Assembly (NCBI GenBank): GCA_001557505.1
Contig: LSAX01000009.1
Span: 1,860,001 to 1,924,000 of the forward strand
DNA from: Reticulascus tulasneorum
Taxonomy: Eukaryota > Ascomycota > Sordariomycetes > Glomerellales > Reticulascaceae
DNA length: 64,000 nucleotides
Direction: 5' to 3'
The position numbers and the translations under genes are program-made. Under the pieces are notes generated by a model that saw only the letters and a program-made list of their open reading frames with translations, had not been told where the DNA came from and did no database searches. Below are positions 36,205-46,402 of this stretch, in pieces. The stretch's first letter is position 1. The number at the start of each line of letters is the position of its first letter.

Positions 36205-39187
36205 ATGGCCGACCTCCCAGGAAGCAGTCGGCTGTCCGAGCCTCCCTCCCCAACCACGCAGAGAAGGCCGCCCCGTTTACGAAACCGGACTGGTTCTGGC
36301 GGCGGAGAGCCAGACGAGCGATCGCCCTTGCTGACCACTTCGAGATCGAGAATACGCATCACAGGCGTCTATGAATCCGACAGGCCGCCCCCACTGTCGA
36401 GGAACCTAAGCTCCACGGGTAAGTCCTTCTCGTGGGTTGCAAACCATGACCTGTCTTGGCCGGTTGAGATATCTGACATTGCTCTACTGTTATAGGAAGT
36501 ATCAGAAGTATCCGGCACCACAACCGACACCCGTCCTGGGGCCAACGCCTGATCCAGGCCATTTCCGACCGACAAGAGTCCATGACCGAATCCAAAGGAT
36601 CCATCTTCGCAGAAGAAAGAGTGTGGTACGATCAGTTTACGTCCACTGACTGGGTCCACGACAACATAGCGGATGCTCACCGTATAAAGGCTCTGCGGAG
36701 CCGGAAAGACTTTTGGGGGAGGGCATACGCAATGTATGATGCCTCTCAAGGCTGGATTCTGAGTGCGGTCTGCGGTGTCTGTATTGCTCTCATAGCATAC
36801 GTCGTCAATGTCTCCGAGGTAACAGTCTTTGACTTCAAGGAAGGGTATTGTGCTCGGGGTTGGTATATCAATGAGAAGGTACGTGCTAGGTAGCGAACCG
36901 GAGAATATGTGGGCTCTCTTTATGTCTAGCCGAGGACTAACACGCTATTTTAGAAATGTTGTCCAACTGGAACATGCGAAGATTGGCGACCTTGGGCTGT
37001 CGTGCTGCCGTACCACCCACTTGGAGAAATGTGGACTGAGTTCGCCATATATCTGTTCTGCGTCATTGCATTGGCATGCACCTCTTGCCTGTTGACACTG
37101 ACTACCAAGACCGTCGTTCCATCGGCATATAGGATGACCACTTTCGACGAGAACCTTGCCGCAGAGCATCCTCCGACTCTCACAGACGAAATGCTAAACT
37201 ACGAGAGCACCAGCCCCCGTCAACCCGTCGAGATCCCAGGCGCCGCTCCAATGACCTACTTCTCGGCAGCTGGAAGCGGCGTTGCTGAAGTCCGTGTTAT
37301 TCTTAGTGGCTTTGTTCTTCACGGATTCCTCGGCCTGAAAACTCTACTTATCAAAAGCGTGGCACTCATTCTCAGCGTGGCTTCTGGTCTCAGTCTTGGA
37401 AAGGAGGGCCCATACGTCCACATCGCCACCTGTGTTGGCAATATTGCCTGTCGTCTGTTTTCAAAGTACGATGGCAATGACGCGAAGAGACGAGAGGTCC
37501 TATCTGCTGCGGCTGCTGCTGGTGTCGCGGTGGCTTTTGGTGCGCCGCTAGGCGGCGTTCTTTTTGGCCTCGAAGAAGTGTCATATTTCTTCCCTGCCAA
37601 GACGCTTTTTCGCACATTCTTCTGCTGCATCGTCGCAGCATTGTCATTGAAGTTCCTGAACCCTTACGGAACCCACAAGATTGTCATGTTTCAAGTTCGA
37701 TACCTTGTGGACTGGGAGTACTTCGAACTAGCCGGTTTCATCGCAGTAGGAATTCTAGGGGGCGCTGCTGGCGCTCTCTTCATCAAGGCGTCGAAGTACT
37801 GGGCCCACACCTTCCGGCGCTTCGAGTTGATCAAGGCGTACCCGTTACTGGAGGTCTTCCTGGTCGCCGTTGTCACCGGCTTGATGAGCTACTGGAATGC
37901 CTTTACCAAGCTCCCAGTTGCTAAACTGTTATTGAACCTGGCAGCTCCCTGCAATGGCGATGACGCTGACTTTGATAACCTCGGCCTTTGCCCAACTGAC
38001 ATAGGTGACATTCCTTCGATTCTGCTCAACCTTTTGACGGCATTTCTGATAAAGGGATTCCTAACTATCATCACTTTTGGTATTGTAGGTCGACCCGTTA
38101 TACATCGTCTCCGCACACTACTGACAGGAGTATAGAAAGTGCCTGCCGGCATCTACGTTCCGTCCATGGTTGTAGGTGGTCTCATGGGTCGCATAATCGG
38201 TCATATGGTCCAGTGGCTTGTTCTGAAGTTTCCCGATTTCGGAGTGTGGAGCAACTGCGCGGCAGCCGGACCCGGGACATGCATCCAGCCTGGCGTCTAT
38301 GGTCTCATTGCTGCCGGATCAACCATGTGCGGCGTGACCAGGCTCTCCGTGACACTGGCGGTTATCCTATTCGAGCTCACCGGCAGCCTCGATTACGTGT
38401 TGCCGTTCTCACTCGCGATCTTGGTGTCCAAATGGACAGCGGATGCCATCGAACCGAATAGCATCTATGTACATGGCCAACGCGTATTTTGGGAAGAACG
38501 TGCTGACAATGCCTAGGATCTTCTCACGAATATGAACTCATATCCATTCCTCGATAACAAACACAAGCCAGTCTTTACGACAGACCTTGCCGAGATTGTT
38601 CCTCGCCTTCGACGCGAGAGGGTGATTGACATTACAAACTCACCTTTGGTTCCAGGATCGACCCTTCGTATCAAGTTGGAGCTGCTTCATAGAGCTGGCG
38701 AGCTAGATGGCGGTCTCCCCATCATTCGAAAGGATGTTCTAGTTGGCTTGATCCCTGCCCCGGACCTTGAATACGCGCTTGATGCATTGTCCGATGAGGG
38801 CTCGAGTCTCTGCCTAATGGCACACGTACCGACGATTGAGGATTCGGACGACGACGAGGAGGATCGCACGGACCCGACGGACTTCACGCCGTACATTGAC
38901 GCGGTACGCTGCCCCAATCTTGAGATCATGGTCGGTTGCTAACAATTGCAAATCAGGCGCCTATTGCGTTAGACATCAAGTCATCGATGGACCTTGTATA
39001 CGAGTGCTTTGTAAAGCTGGGCTTGCGCTATATCTGCGTGCTGAAGAACGGGCACTATGCGGGGATGGTACGTCGCCGGCACCGAGCATGATGAGAGGAC
39101 TGATGATTCCGTGCTAACCCACTGTAGGTCCACAAGAAGACTTTCGTGAAATACATACGCGAGCAGCAGGAAAAGGAGGGTCATTGA
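36205..39187 (+). CDS. CLC-family chloride channel / Cl-/H+ exchanger with CBS domains
   Basis: Seven exons: 36205-36418, 36496-36878, 36954-38084, 38136-38468, 38517-38903, 38957-39067 and 39128-39187, giving 872 residues. The cytosolic N-terminus is Arg/Ser/Pro-rich. Membrane helices start near residue 155. Selectivity motifs are present: GSGVAEV near 304, GKEGPYVH near 347 with the gating glutamate, and GIYVPSM after the third intron; LFGLEEVSYFFP carries the internal proton-glutamate region typical of exchangers. The C-terminus from about 690 (DLLTNMNSYPFLDNK, VGLIPAPDLEYAL, YICVLKNGHYAGMVHKKTF) holds two CBS domains. This resembles the Gef1/CLC-3-to-5 group in endosomal or Golgi-type membranes, where the exchanger supports acidification and copper loading. 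The 48-nt intron at 38469-38516 is among the shortest here. Confidence 0.93.
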
Positions 39188-40727
39188 TGGTTTCCACAGT
39201 ACCCACTGGCAGTGACCGCAGAGGTTTCATATTGCGCATCGAATTCTTTGTACCACCACGATTTCACCAGCATCACTCTTGAATTTCGCATACATAGCCG
39301 GGGGATATGGCATTTTCTTCGGCGCGAGTCGAGGCATACACACTTGCATTTGCATCGATATGTTTTGAGTCTGCATTGGCTTCGGCGGGGCGTTTTAATG
39401 TTTAGTGGTCTGTACCGACCAGGGAAGACAGGGCGGGATGGACACCAATCGAGTCCAAAATTGCATTGCATTAGGAATATAATCAAGTTTCCTCTAGGAT
39501 CATCTGACTTCTCTCGCCGCTGATGATTGTGCATGCTTCTTGTGAGCTGGTGGCTACCATATGCCACAGCATTGATTGCCACAGGATATTATGTTTGTCG
39601 CATAGTTTGGTGGTTCGAACCGAGAAAGAGAAAAAATCGGCCTCCCAAGCTCGGCGAGTCCGGGACTCGGTCGGGATCTAGGCCCGAAAATTCTGGGCGT
39701 TCGGCATGTTGGCGGCAGGCATTTGGATGTGTGGGCACCGGATAATCCACATCCCTGAAGAGGCTCGCCCACACGGACAAAGCCGCAACCAACCCATCCA
39801 AGTCAGCCCACTTGGAGCGCAGTAGTCCGACAATGGCGGAATAGGGCTAGAAAGCTTTGTGGGACAACTTTGAGTGCCGCCCCGATATAGTGTGCGTTAC
39901 AGTTACATAGCATGATCCGATTTTGCAAGGACTAGGGTCGATTCACGGATCCAGGGTGGAGTTGCGCGACGGCCTCGATGTTGTTATCTAACGTACCTAT
40001 AGGTACCTATGTACTGTAGGGTTTTACAGGCACAGGCAGTTGATTGTCCCACTGTCTGGTACCGTACAATGAATGGCGTCACTAGGACTCTACCAGTTAT
40101 GGTGCTGCGGCCCGATATGCTATACCGCCATGCAGCACACATAAGGTACCTACAAATAATGGTCTGGATAGACATGTAACAACTAGGTCTCTGAAGTCTC
40201 TAACGCTGAATTGAGGAAGAAAGGAAAAAACCCAGAACACGTACCTCTGTGTTGAGTCACTTTAAGAGGAAAACCATAACGAAGGTCGGGTTTCGGGTGT
40301 GAGTAAAAATAATTGGCCGTTGGGGTGTTTCGTAACCCCCCGGCTCATTATTACCTGATAATGGTGCTGTGTGGAGCTACTACTACGTACCGTAAGGTAA
40401 TTACTAAATACGTACTTACTTTCGTGGGTGCGTGTGGGTACGTAATTATGGGAAAGACTCATATGCCGCCGCCACACCCCTCCAAAAGTTCTCCAACTGC
40501 CCCGCAAAAAGCTTGGCTTTTGAACCACACCCTCCATCGCTTTTGAAGGTTCCCGTCAGGAACAGCGTTGAAAGTATAAGCCGCTGAAATCCGTCCACAA
40601 AAGCCCTTCTCGCCTCTCCCGCCAGCTTCAAGTCTACCAGTTCACGCATAGCAATTCACCGAAGACTGCTCGCCCAATTGGCCTACCAAGCTCAGCCCAG
40701 GACACGATCTTCACCGAACTCGTCACC
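39188..40727. other. Intergenic region, CLC to GABA aminotransferase
   Basis: About 1.5 kb tandem spacer without a supported gene. It is rich in GTAC and TACGTA words, including the palindrome ATAGGTACCTAT at 39999-40010 and related copies near 40145 and 40387. A T-arm-like GGTTCGAACC at 39612-39621 does not belong to a tRNA. Confidence 0.55.
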
Positions 40728-42304
40728 ATGGCAGCTTTGCGAGGGAGCATGGCCCTTCGCTCCGCTTCTCGGGCGGCGGCTGGGAGCTTGAGCTTGACGA
40801 CCCGCCAATTCCCCTCGCGGGCTTTCACCATTTCAGCACGCAGGATGGCGTCCTCGACCTTCTACCCCGGCGAGCCGTCTGGCCCGGCTATCAAGACGGG
40901 GATTCCTGGCCCCGCGTCCAAGAAGCAGATTGAGACGCTGGATGAGGTGTTCGACACCAGGAGCTTGAACATGCTCGTGGACTACGAGCAGAGCACCGGC
41001 AACTACATTTCCGATGCTGACGGCAATGTGCTGCTCGACGTGTGAGTTCCTTCTCTCAAGGTGACGGTCGTTTTGCCTCTGACGATGTGATCAGCTATGC
41101 CCAGATCGCCTCCATACCGCTTGGGTACAACAACCCCGCCCTGATTGAGGCCGCGCGAAGCCCCGAGATGGTCAGCAGCATCGTCAACCGCCCGGCACTG
41201 GGCAACTTCCCACCGACTGACTGGGCCGAGATTCTCAAGACGGGCATCCTCAAGGTCGCGCCAAAGGGGCTCGACCAGGTCTTTACTGCCATGGCGGGCT
41301 CCGATGCCAATGAGACCGCGTACAAGGCCGCCTTCATGTGGCGGCGCCAGCAGGAGCGGGGCGGCCCTAATGTCGAGTTCACCCAGGAGGAGTTGACCTC
41401 CTCGATGAACAACCAGTCCCCCGGCGCCTCTTCTCTGTCCATCCTCTCCTTCAAGACCGGCTTCCACGGCCGGCTATTCGGCTCGCTCTCCACCACCCGT
41501 TCCAAGCCGATCCACAAACTCGACATCCCCGCCTTCGACTGGCCCCAGGCCACCTTCCCTCTGCTCAAGTACCCGCTCGAAGCGCACGCCGAGGAGAACG
41601 CGGCCGCCGAGAAAGCCGCCCTCGAGGATGTTGAACACCTCATCAAGACGTACCACATCCCCCCGGCCGCGGTCATCGTCGAGCCCATCCAGTCCGAGGG
41701 CGGCGACAACCACGCCAGCCCGGCCTTCTTTCGCGGTCTGCGCGAGCTGACTCGCAAGCACAAGGTCCTGCTCATCGTGGACGAGGTGCAGACCGGCGTC
41801 GGCGCGACGGGCAAGTTCTGGGCCCACGAGCACTGGGGCCTGACCGACCCCCCGGACATGGTCACCTTCAGCAAGAAGGCCCAGACTGCCGGCTACTACT
41901 TCGGCAACCCGGAGCTGCGGCCCAACAAGCCGTACCGCCAGTTCAACACGTGGATGGGAGACCCGGCCCGCGCCATTCTCTTCCGCGCCATCATCGATGA
42001 GATCGAGAAGCACGGGCTCGTCGAGCACACCGCCCGGGTCGGCGACTACCTCTTCGGCAAGCTCGAGGCCCTGGCGGCCAAGTACCCCGGCCAGTTCGAG
42101 AACCTGCGCGGCAAGGGCCAGGGCACCTTCATCGCGTTCGACAACCCGCGCAGAGACGAGTTCCTGAAGAAGGCGAAGACCGTGGGCGTCAACATTGGCG
42201 GCTCCGGCGAGCGGGCCGTGCGGTTGCGGCCCATGCTGGTGTTCCAGGAGGCGCATGCCGATATCTTGCTAGAGGCTCTGGAGAAGATTGTCAAGTCTTG
42301 GTAG
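40728..42304 (+). CDS. 4-aminobutyrate aminotransferase, mitochondrial-type
   Basis: Two exons, 40728-41041 and 41095-42304, encode 507 residues. The first ~45 residues are Arg/Ser/Ala-rich without acids, a plausible mitochondrial presequence. The class-III PLP aminotransferase core follows: NVLLDVYAQIASIPLGYNNP, AMAGSDANETAYKAAFMWRR, FKTGFHGRLFGSLSTTRSK, EPIQSEGGDNHAS, LIVDEVQTGVGATGKFWAHE (with the PLP-contacting Asp) and TFSKKAQTAGYYF, where the Lys-Lys pair near 364 holds the Schiff-base lysine. The enzyme moves the amino group of GABA to 2-oxoglutarate, giving succinic semialdehyde and glutamate in the GABA shunt (gatA/UGA1 family). Third codon positions are strikingly C/G-rich compared with neighbouring genes, which suggests strong expression or a local base bias. 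Confidence 0.94.
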
Positions 42305-43190
42305 AAAGGCATAATAATATAAAAACTGGCAAATTGGCTACGTTTGGTGAAGGGGGGGTTGAGCTTAATGCTTATAGCTATAATCCGACTTATTGCAGGG
42401 GCTTATTCTATTGGAAATTCTTAAAAAGGCTTTACCCAAAATTGAACACGAATATAGTATGATTTTCTTTCCCTTGCTTGCTACCGTGCCCGCATCATAC
42501 AAGCATAAACTACTAGTCTCGTAGACGTACATGTTTCTCGTTCCGCCAGTTTACAGCCATGTTTAACACCCCGGTTCCCTCTCCCACCGCCTTTCCGGTC
42601 CCGTTTCTCTCCCGAGAAAGAGAAGCCCCGAACGCCGGCCGTTTAAGTTATACATGCATGTCCTGATGCCGGATCCTGACCTCGTGCTACCCGTTTATCA
42701 ATGGCCGACCCCCAAAACTGGCTTAAGAGCTCGCAACCAGTTGCTAAACCAAAGTACCTTGTTGCGTGTCTTCGCGCCATGTCCAAGATCGAAAATAGAC
42801 AGGATGGCAGGGTATTATCCAGCCGCCGCCGTATTCGAAAACAAGAGAAAAAAGGAAACCAATTTGAAGAAAGAGAAAGACTAGCACCAAACCGCCGTGA
42901 CCGGTCTTAATGACTTCCATGTAACAAAAAAATAAAAACCATCTACGGTGTTTACCCCTTCACCTTCGTCTCTCGCTTTCGTAGGTATCGTATGTAGTAA
43001 ACCCCCCGTACGCCCGCCCTTCGTACAACAGAATTAAACCATAAATATGGGGAAATGACAGAACTCCGTTCGGATGGGAAATCGAAGAGGCAGTGAGCCC
43101 AGTTTGCTGGAAATCTTTCCTGTACCATTACATATAGTGGGGATCAGAGTGATTCGTGTTATTGAAATGATTGGATAAGGTCGCAGGCGC
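42305..43190. other. Convergent intergenic region
   Basis: This 886 bp region holds the 3' UTRs of the GABA aminotransferase gene (+) and the AT-hook gene (-). It is locally AT-rich, with short open frames lacking any motif. Confidence 0.6.
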
Positions 43191-44336
43191 CTATTGCGCG
43201 ACGCCTTCCTGTGTGAGATGGCTTATGCTTGGAATAGCCCGTTCCTTTTGAGAACGAGGAGAATTAGGAAGACCGGTTGGTAGAGCTGTTGGTAGACCAA
43301 CAGGATGTGGTGTTGTTGGTGATTCAACCTTCGGGGGCTCGGAACGCATAATTGGAGGTGTACTCTCAAAGTGCTCCAAAGCTCCTTCGACTACGACTCT
43401 CTATCAGGGGGTGTTAGATAATAACGAATCCGTCTCGATCGGGAGACTTGCCGGCTGGGCCTTATCGCCTGATGGAGGTCGTCCCCTTCTTTTACTCCCC
43501 TTTTGCGGCTCTGTAGTCCCAGGCGACGCGCTGTACGATGTCGTAGGAGTCAGTGGGCTCTTCGTCTCTTGCGTAGGTGTTTGCGCTGGTGCTAGCGGCA
43601 CCCCGGTTGTTCCTGTAGGCGTCCGCGGTGCCAGAGGCGTCAAGTGTTGTGGGAGTATGGGACGGAGCTGTCTGGATCTGTCGGCTCTAGATGGTCTACC
43701 GCGTCGTCTAGCCGCTGGCGCTGGTTGGGGCAACATTGGAGCTAGGGGATAGCCGTTCATGGTTGCGTTTGGCGTCGGTCGTGGCTGGATGTTGATATGT
43801 TGAGAGTTTGGGCCTGTGGAAAGGGTCGGTGCTGCGGATAACGGAGTCGAGATCGGAGGAGGTGCTGCAGTTAGAGGAGAAGCTGTCGCCGATGGGATTC
43901 CTGCGTCTGAGGGGACCCCCATTGCCAGTCTCTTCGGAGCTTGTTCTATTGGACCGCCAATGGATTTGCGCTTCATGCTCGGGGTTTTCATCGGCACTTG
44001 GAACATGTGCTCGGCGGCGTCCATACATTGGTTCACGTTGCGACCTGGCCGGTCAAAAGTCAGCAGCCTCACCAAGTTTCGCCCGCAGGGAACGCCAGGG
44101 GCGGTTATTGACATACCATGGGGTAGCTGCATGGCAAGCCATTCCGGCTCGATGCCGTTGCCGATGCCGTTCGATTTCAGGAGTTCTACAAGCATGCCTA
44201 TGTCCAGTCTGTGCACTTTGATCATCTCTGCAAGAATGAACCGCTACAGAGCACGCGCTCCAAGTTAGTCGCCGCAAACGGATCTCCATACTAGTGCGCG
44301 TACCTTCTCGGCGTCCGTAAACGAGGACTCCATCAT
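43191..44336 (-). CDS. AT-hook protein of unknown function
   Basis: Four exons, 44336-44304, 44243-44117, 44044-43448 and 43390-43191, encode 318 residues (317 if the second of two adjacent ATGs is used). A compact N-terminal domain reads SFTDAEKRFILAEMIKVHRL, MLVELLKSNGI, EPEWLAMQLPHGRNVNQCMD; it looks like a short helical DNA- or protein-binding module that I cannot name. The rest is Pro/Ser/Thr-rich with two AT-hook cores, RRRGRPSR and KRRGRPPS, and basic patches, so nuclear DNA binding is likely. The last intron (43447-43391, 57 nt) has a CTAAC branch; if retained, translation stops at tandem TGA TAG codons (43404-43406 and the preceding three bases on the plus strand), removing the ALEHFESTPP tail. 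Its promoter faces that of SET2 across 4.6 kb. Confidence 0.75.
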
Positions 44337-44940
44337 GAAGGTGGGCTACCTCTGGCTCAGGCTGGCGTCTTCAGGGCGAAAGCAGGGGATTCTCCAGCAG
44401 AGCCTCCGGGTAGGCATTTGCGGCGCCTTTGCTACGTTCGAATGGTAAGGTACCTACTGTCGCGAGGATTGCTAATGAATGGCGAGAAAAGTTGATGGAA
44501 AGGGAGCAACTGCGAATGGGTCGTCGGAGGAAAGAGGGTGATTCGTTCGGCGCTGCCAACTGGAGGAATGTGAGGTTCGAGTCAAGGCAGGAGCAAGCGA
44601 GCGACACCTGCAGTCGGGGAAGCGAGCAGGTGACAGCCGCAACGAAGTTTGTCTATAAGACAAGGGGTGATAAGTGTGTCGGTTTCGTTTCGTAGAGAAA
44701 CGAAGTCAAATGGATTGCAGCTGGTTGGCGGAGTCGAGAGAGTGGTGAGAAAGACGCGCGATACAGGCGGCGCAAGCGCGCGTCTTTGAACTGAGGCCGC
44801 CAAACGAGACCAAGCAAGGCAGTTGAGGCGGAGAAGGGGAATGGGGGGTATGACAAGTTTTCCTTTGGTTCTGGGGCGACGGGACTTAATGCGACTGCAG
44901 TACCTGGTCGGTGACCCTGCACGGCGCGCGGTTGGGGACG

Positions 44941-44956
44941 GACTGACTGACTGACT
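44941..44956. repeat. (GACT)4 repeat
   Basis: Four tandem GACT units, upstream of the AT-hook gene. The same unit recurs at 46376-46396. Confidence 0.9.
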
Positions 44957-46356
44957 CGGGCCTGGATGCTTGCTAGGGGGTAGGGGGGAAGTGGTGGTGG
45001 TTGTACGTCAGGTAGGTTAGTGTGTATGTATGTTTTCGAAGTAGTGTAGGTGAAAGAGTGTAGGGATATGAATGAGAAGCTTGCCGAAATGTTACGTATT
45101 GACTGCACCCTGGTCCAAGACACCGAGATGGCACGGTCCCGAGGCAGTTAGTTTATATCGCGACGGCTTTTTGCAGCTTCAGCGGCAGCGGCCCAGGATA
45201 GGCCATGAAAAGAACGGGCGGTAATGCTGGGCTTGAAGCTTTCGAACCGCGCTTGACGTGTTGGGTTGATTGTTGATAGATTTTTGCTTTTTTTATCTTC
45301 TTTTTCCTTTTCTTTTCCGGGGCTGTCTTCTCGCAGGCCGAGGAGCTCTTTGTGTGTCTGAGAGGTGGTTGGGTAAGGTACCTTATTATTGCGGCAGATC
45401 GATCTCTCTCAAAACTTATCGGTCGATGGATATATTCACGTGTTCGCCCGGCAAAAAGGTCGAGTTCCAGGTAAAATCTTGCGCTGCGCGACGTGACAGC
45501 GAGCCAGACCAGGGCTTCGTTCGGCAGCAGTGAGTGATTGATGAAAAATCGCGAAAACCGAGCTATCAGAATTAGAGGTGAGTTTCGACAGCTCTCATGC
45601 AGAGACGTTACCTCTCATGAGTTCATGTCCCCGTCGTCGCACTGCTAGTCGTAATCTAGACCATACCTACCTAGTACCTTGCACGAGCCGGATCATCAGG
45701 CGTATGCAAGACGAAATGAGATCAACATGCCCCCTCCCGAAGTTCCCCTACTTCGTACTTTCGTTTCGTACCCAGTGTGTATATCGTAGTGACGTTAAGG
45801 GTCCCGCCTTCTGTCAGTTTGTCTGTTTGTTTGCAGGTTGTCTCTGTCTGCTCTTTCGCTTGACTTCACTTTCTTTTCTCACTCTTCACTCTTCGTCGTG
45901 TCGCATCATATGTTTCACTCACTTCCAGGTTTTTTTTTTTTTTGTTTGGCGCGATCCTTCCTCCTTTTGCAATTTTTTCCCTCCTCTCACTTCGGCAAGA
46001 AAAAAAGGAACGACTGGCTCGCTCTGATTTGCCGTACACTAGCCCTGCCACAGGCCCCATTTGACAATCAGATTTGCGGGAAAGGGAATTCGTACATAGA
46101 ATCAGAGCTGCTGCACGACCGACCTAGCTGCTGCATATGCTATATGCAGCCAGTTACGGCATGGGGTTGGTGGCTTCCTCCTTACCCACCCCTCCATTCG
46201 TTCTCCTGCATCTTTCTCTCTATCTCTCTTCTTCATCCGCCAATCTCGCTCTTCGCCAACCAGTCTCTCTTCTTGAGTCGCATCATCGGTCGCCCGGTAT
46301 GCGCTCTCGCTTGACTGAGCGACGAACCGAGAGAGGGACAGACTAGTGATAGAGCG

Positions 46357-46402
46357 GTCAGTCAGTCGGTCAATGGACTGACTGACTGACTGACTGGCTG
46401 AC
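46357..46402. repeat. GACT/GTCA inverted repeat (hairpin)
   Basis: The left arm GTCAGTCAGTCGGTC (46357-46371) is complementary to GACTGACTGAC units of the right arm (46376-46402), with a loop of about four bases. The right arm holds five GACT units. Confidence 0.85.

Noticed and set aside
39605..39635. GGTTCGAACC, which resembles a tRNA T-arm
   Set aside because: The flanking bases do not form a T-stem on either strand and no D-arm, anticodon arm or acceptor stem can be built around it.
39999..40010. Palindrome ATAGGTACCTAT considered as an operator
   Set aside because: GTAC-rich words recur through the intergenic DNA of this window, so a specific site cannot be supported.
41095..42256. Long minus-strand frames antisense to GABA aminotransferase (about 260 codons)
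   Set aside because: They are explained by the very high GC3 of the sense gene, which removes stop codons from antisense frames.
44653..45123. A 156-codon minus-strand frame upstream of the AT-hook gene
   Set aside because: It is low-complexity and motif-free and lies where a 5' leader is expected.
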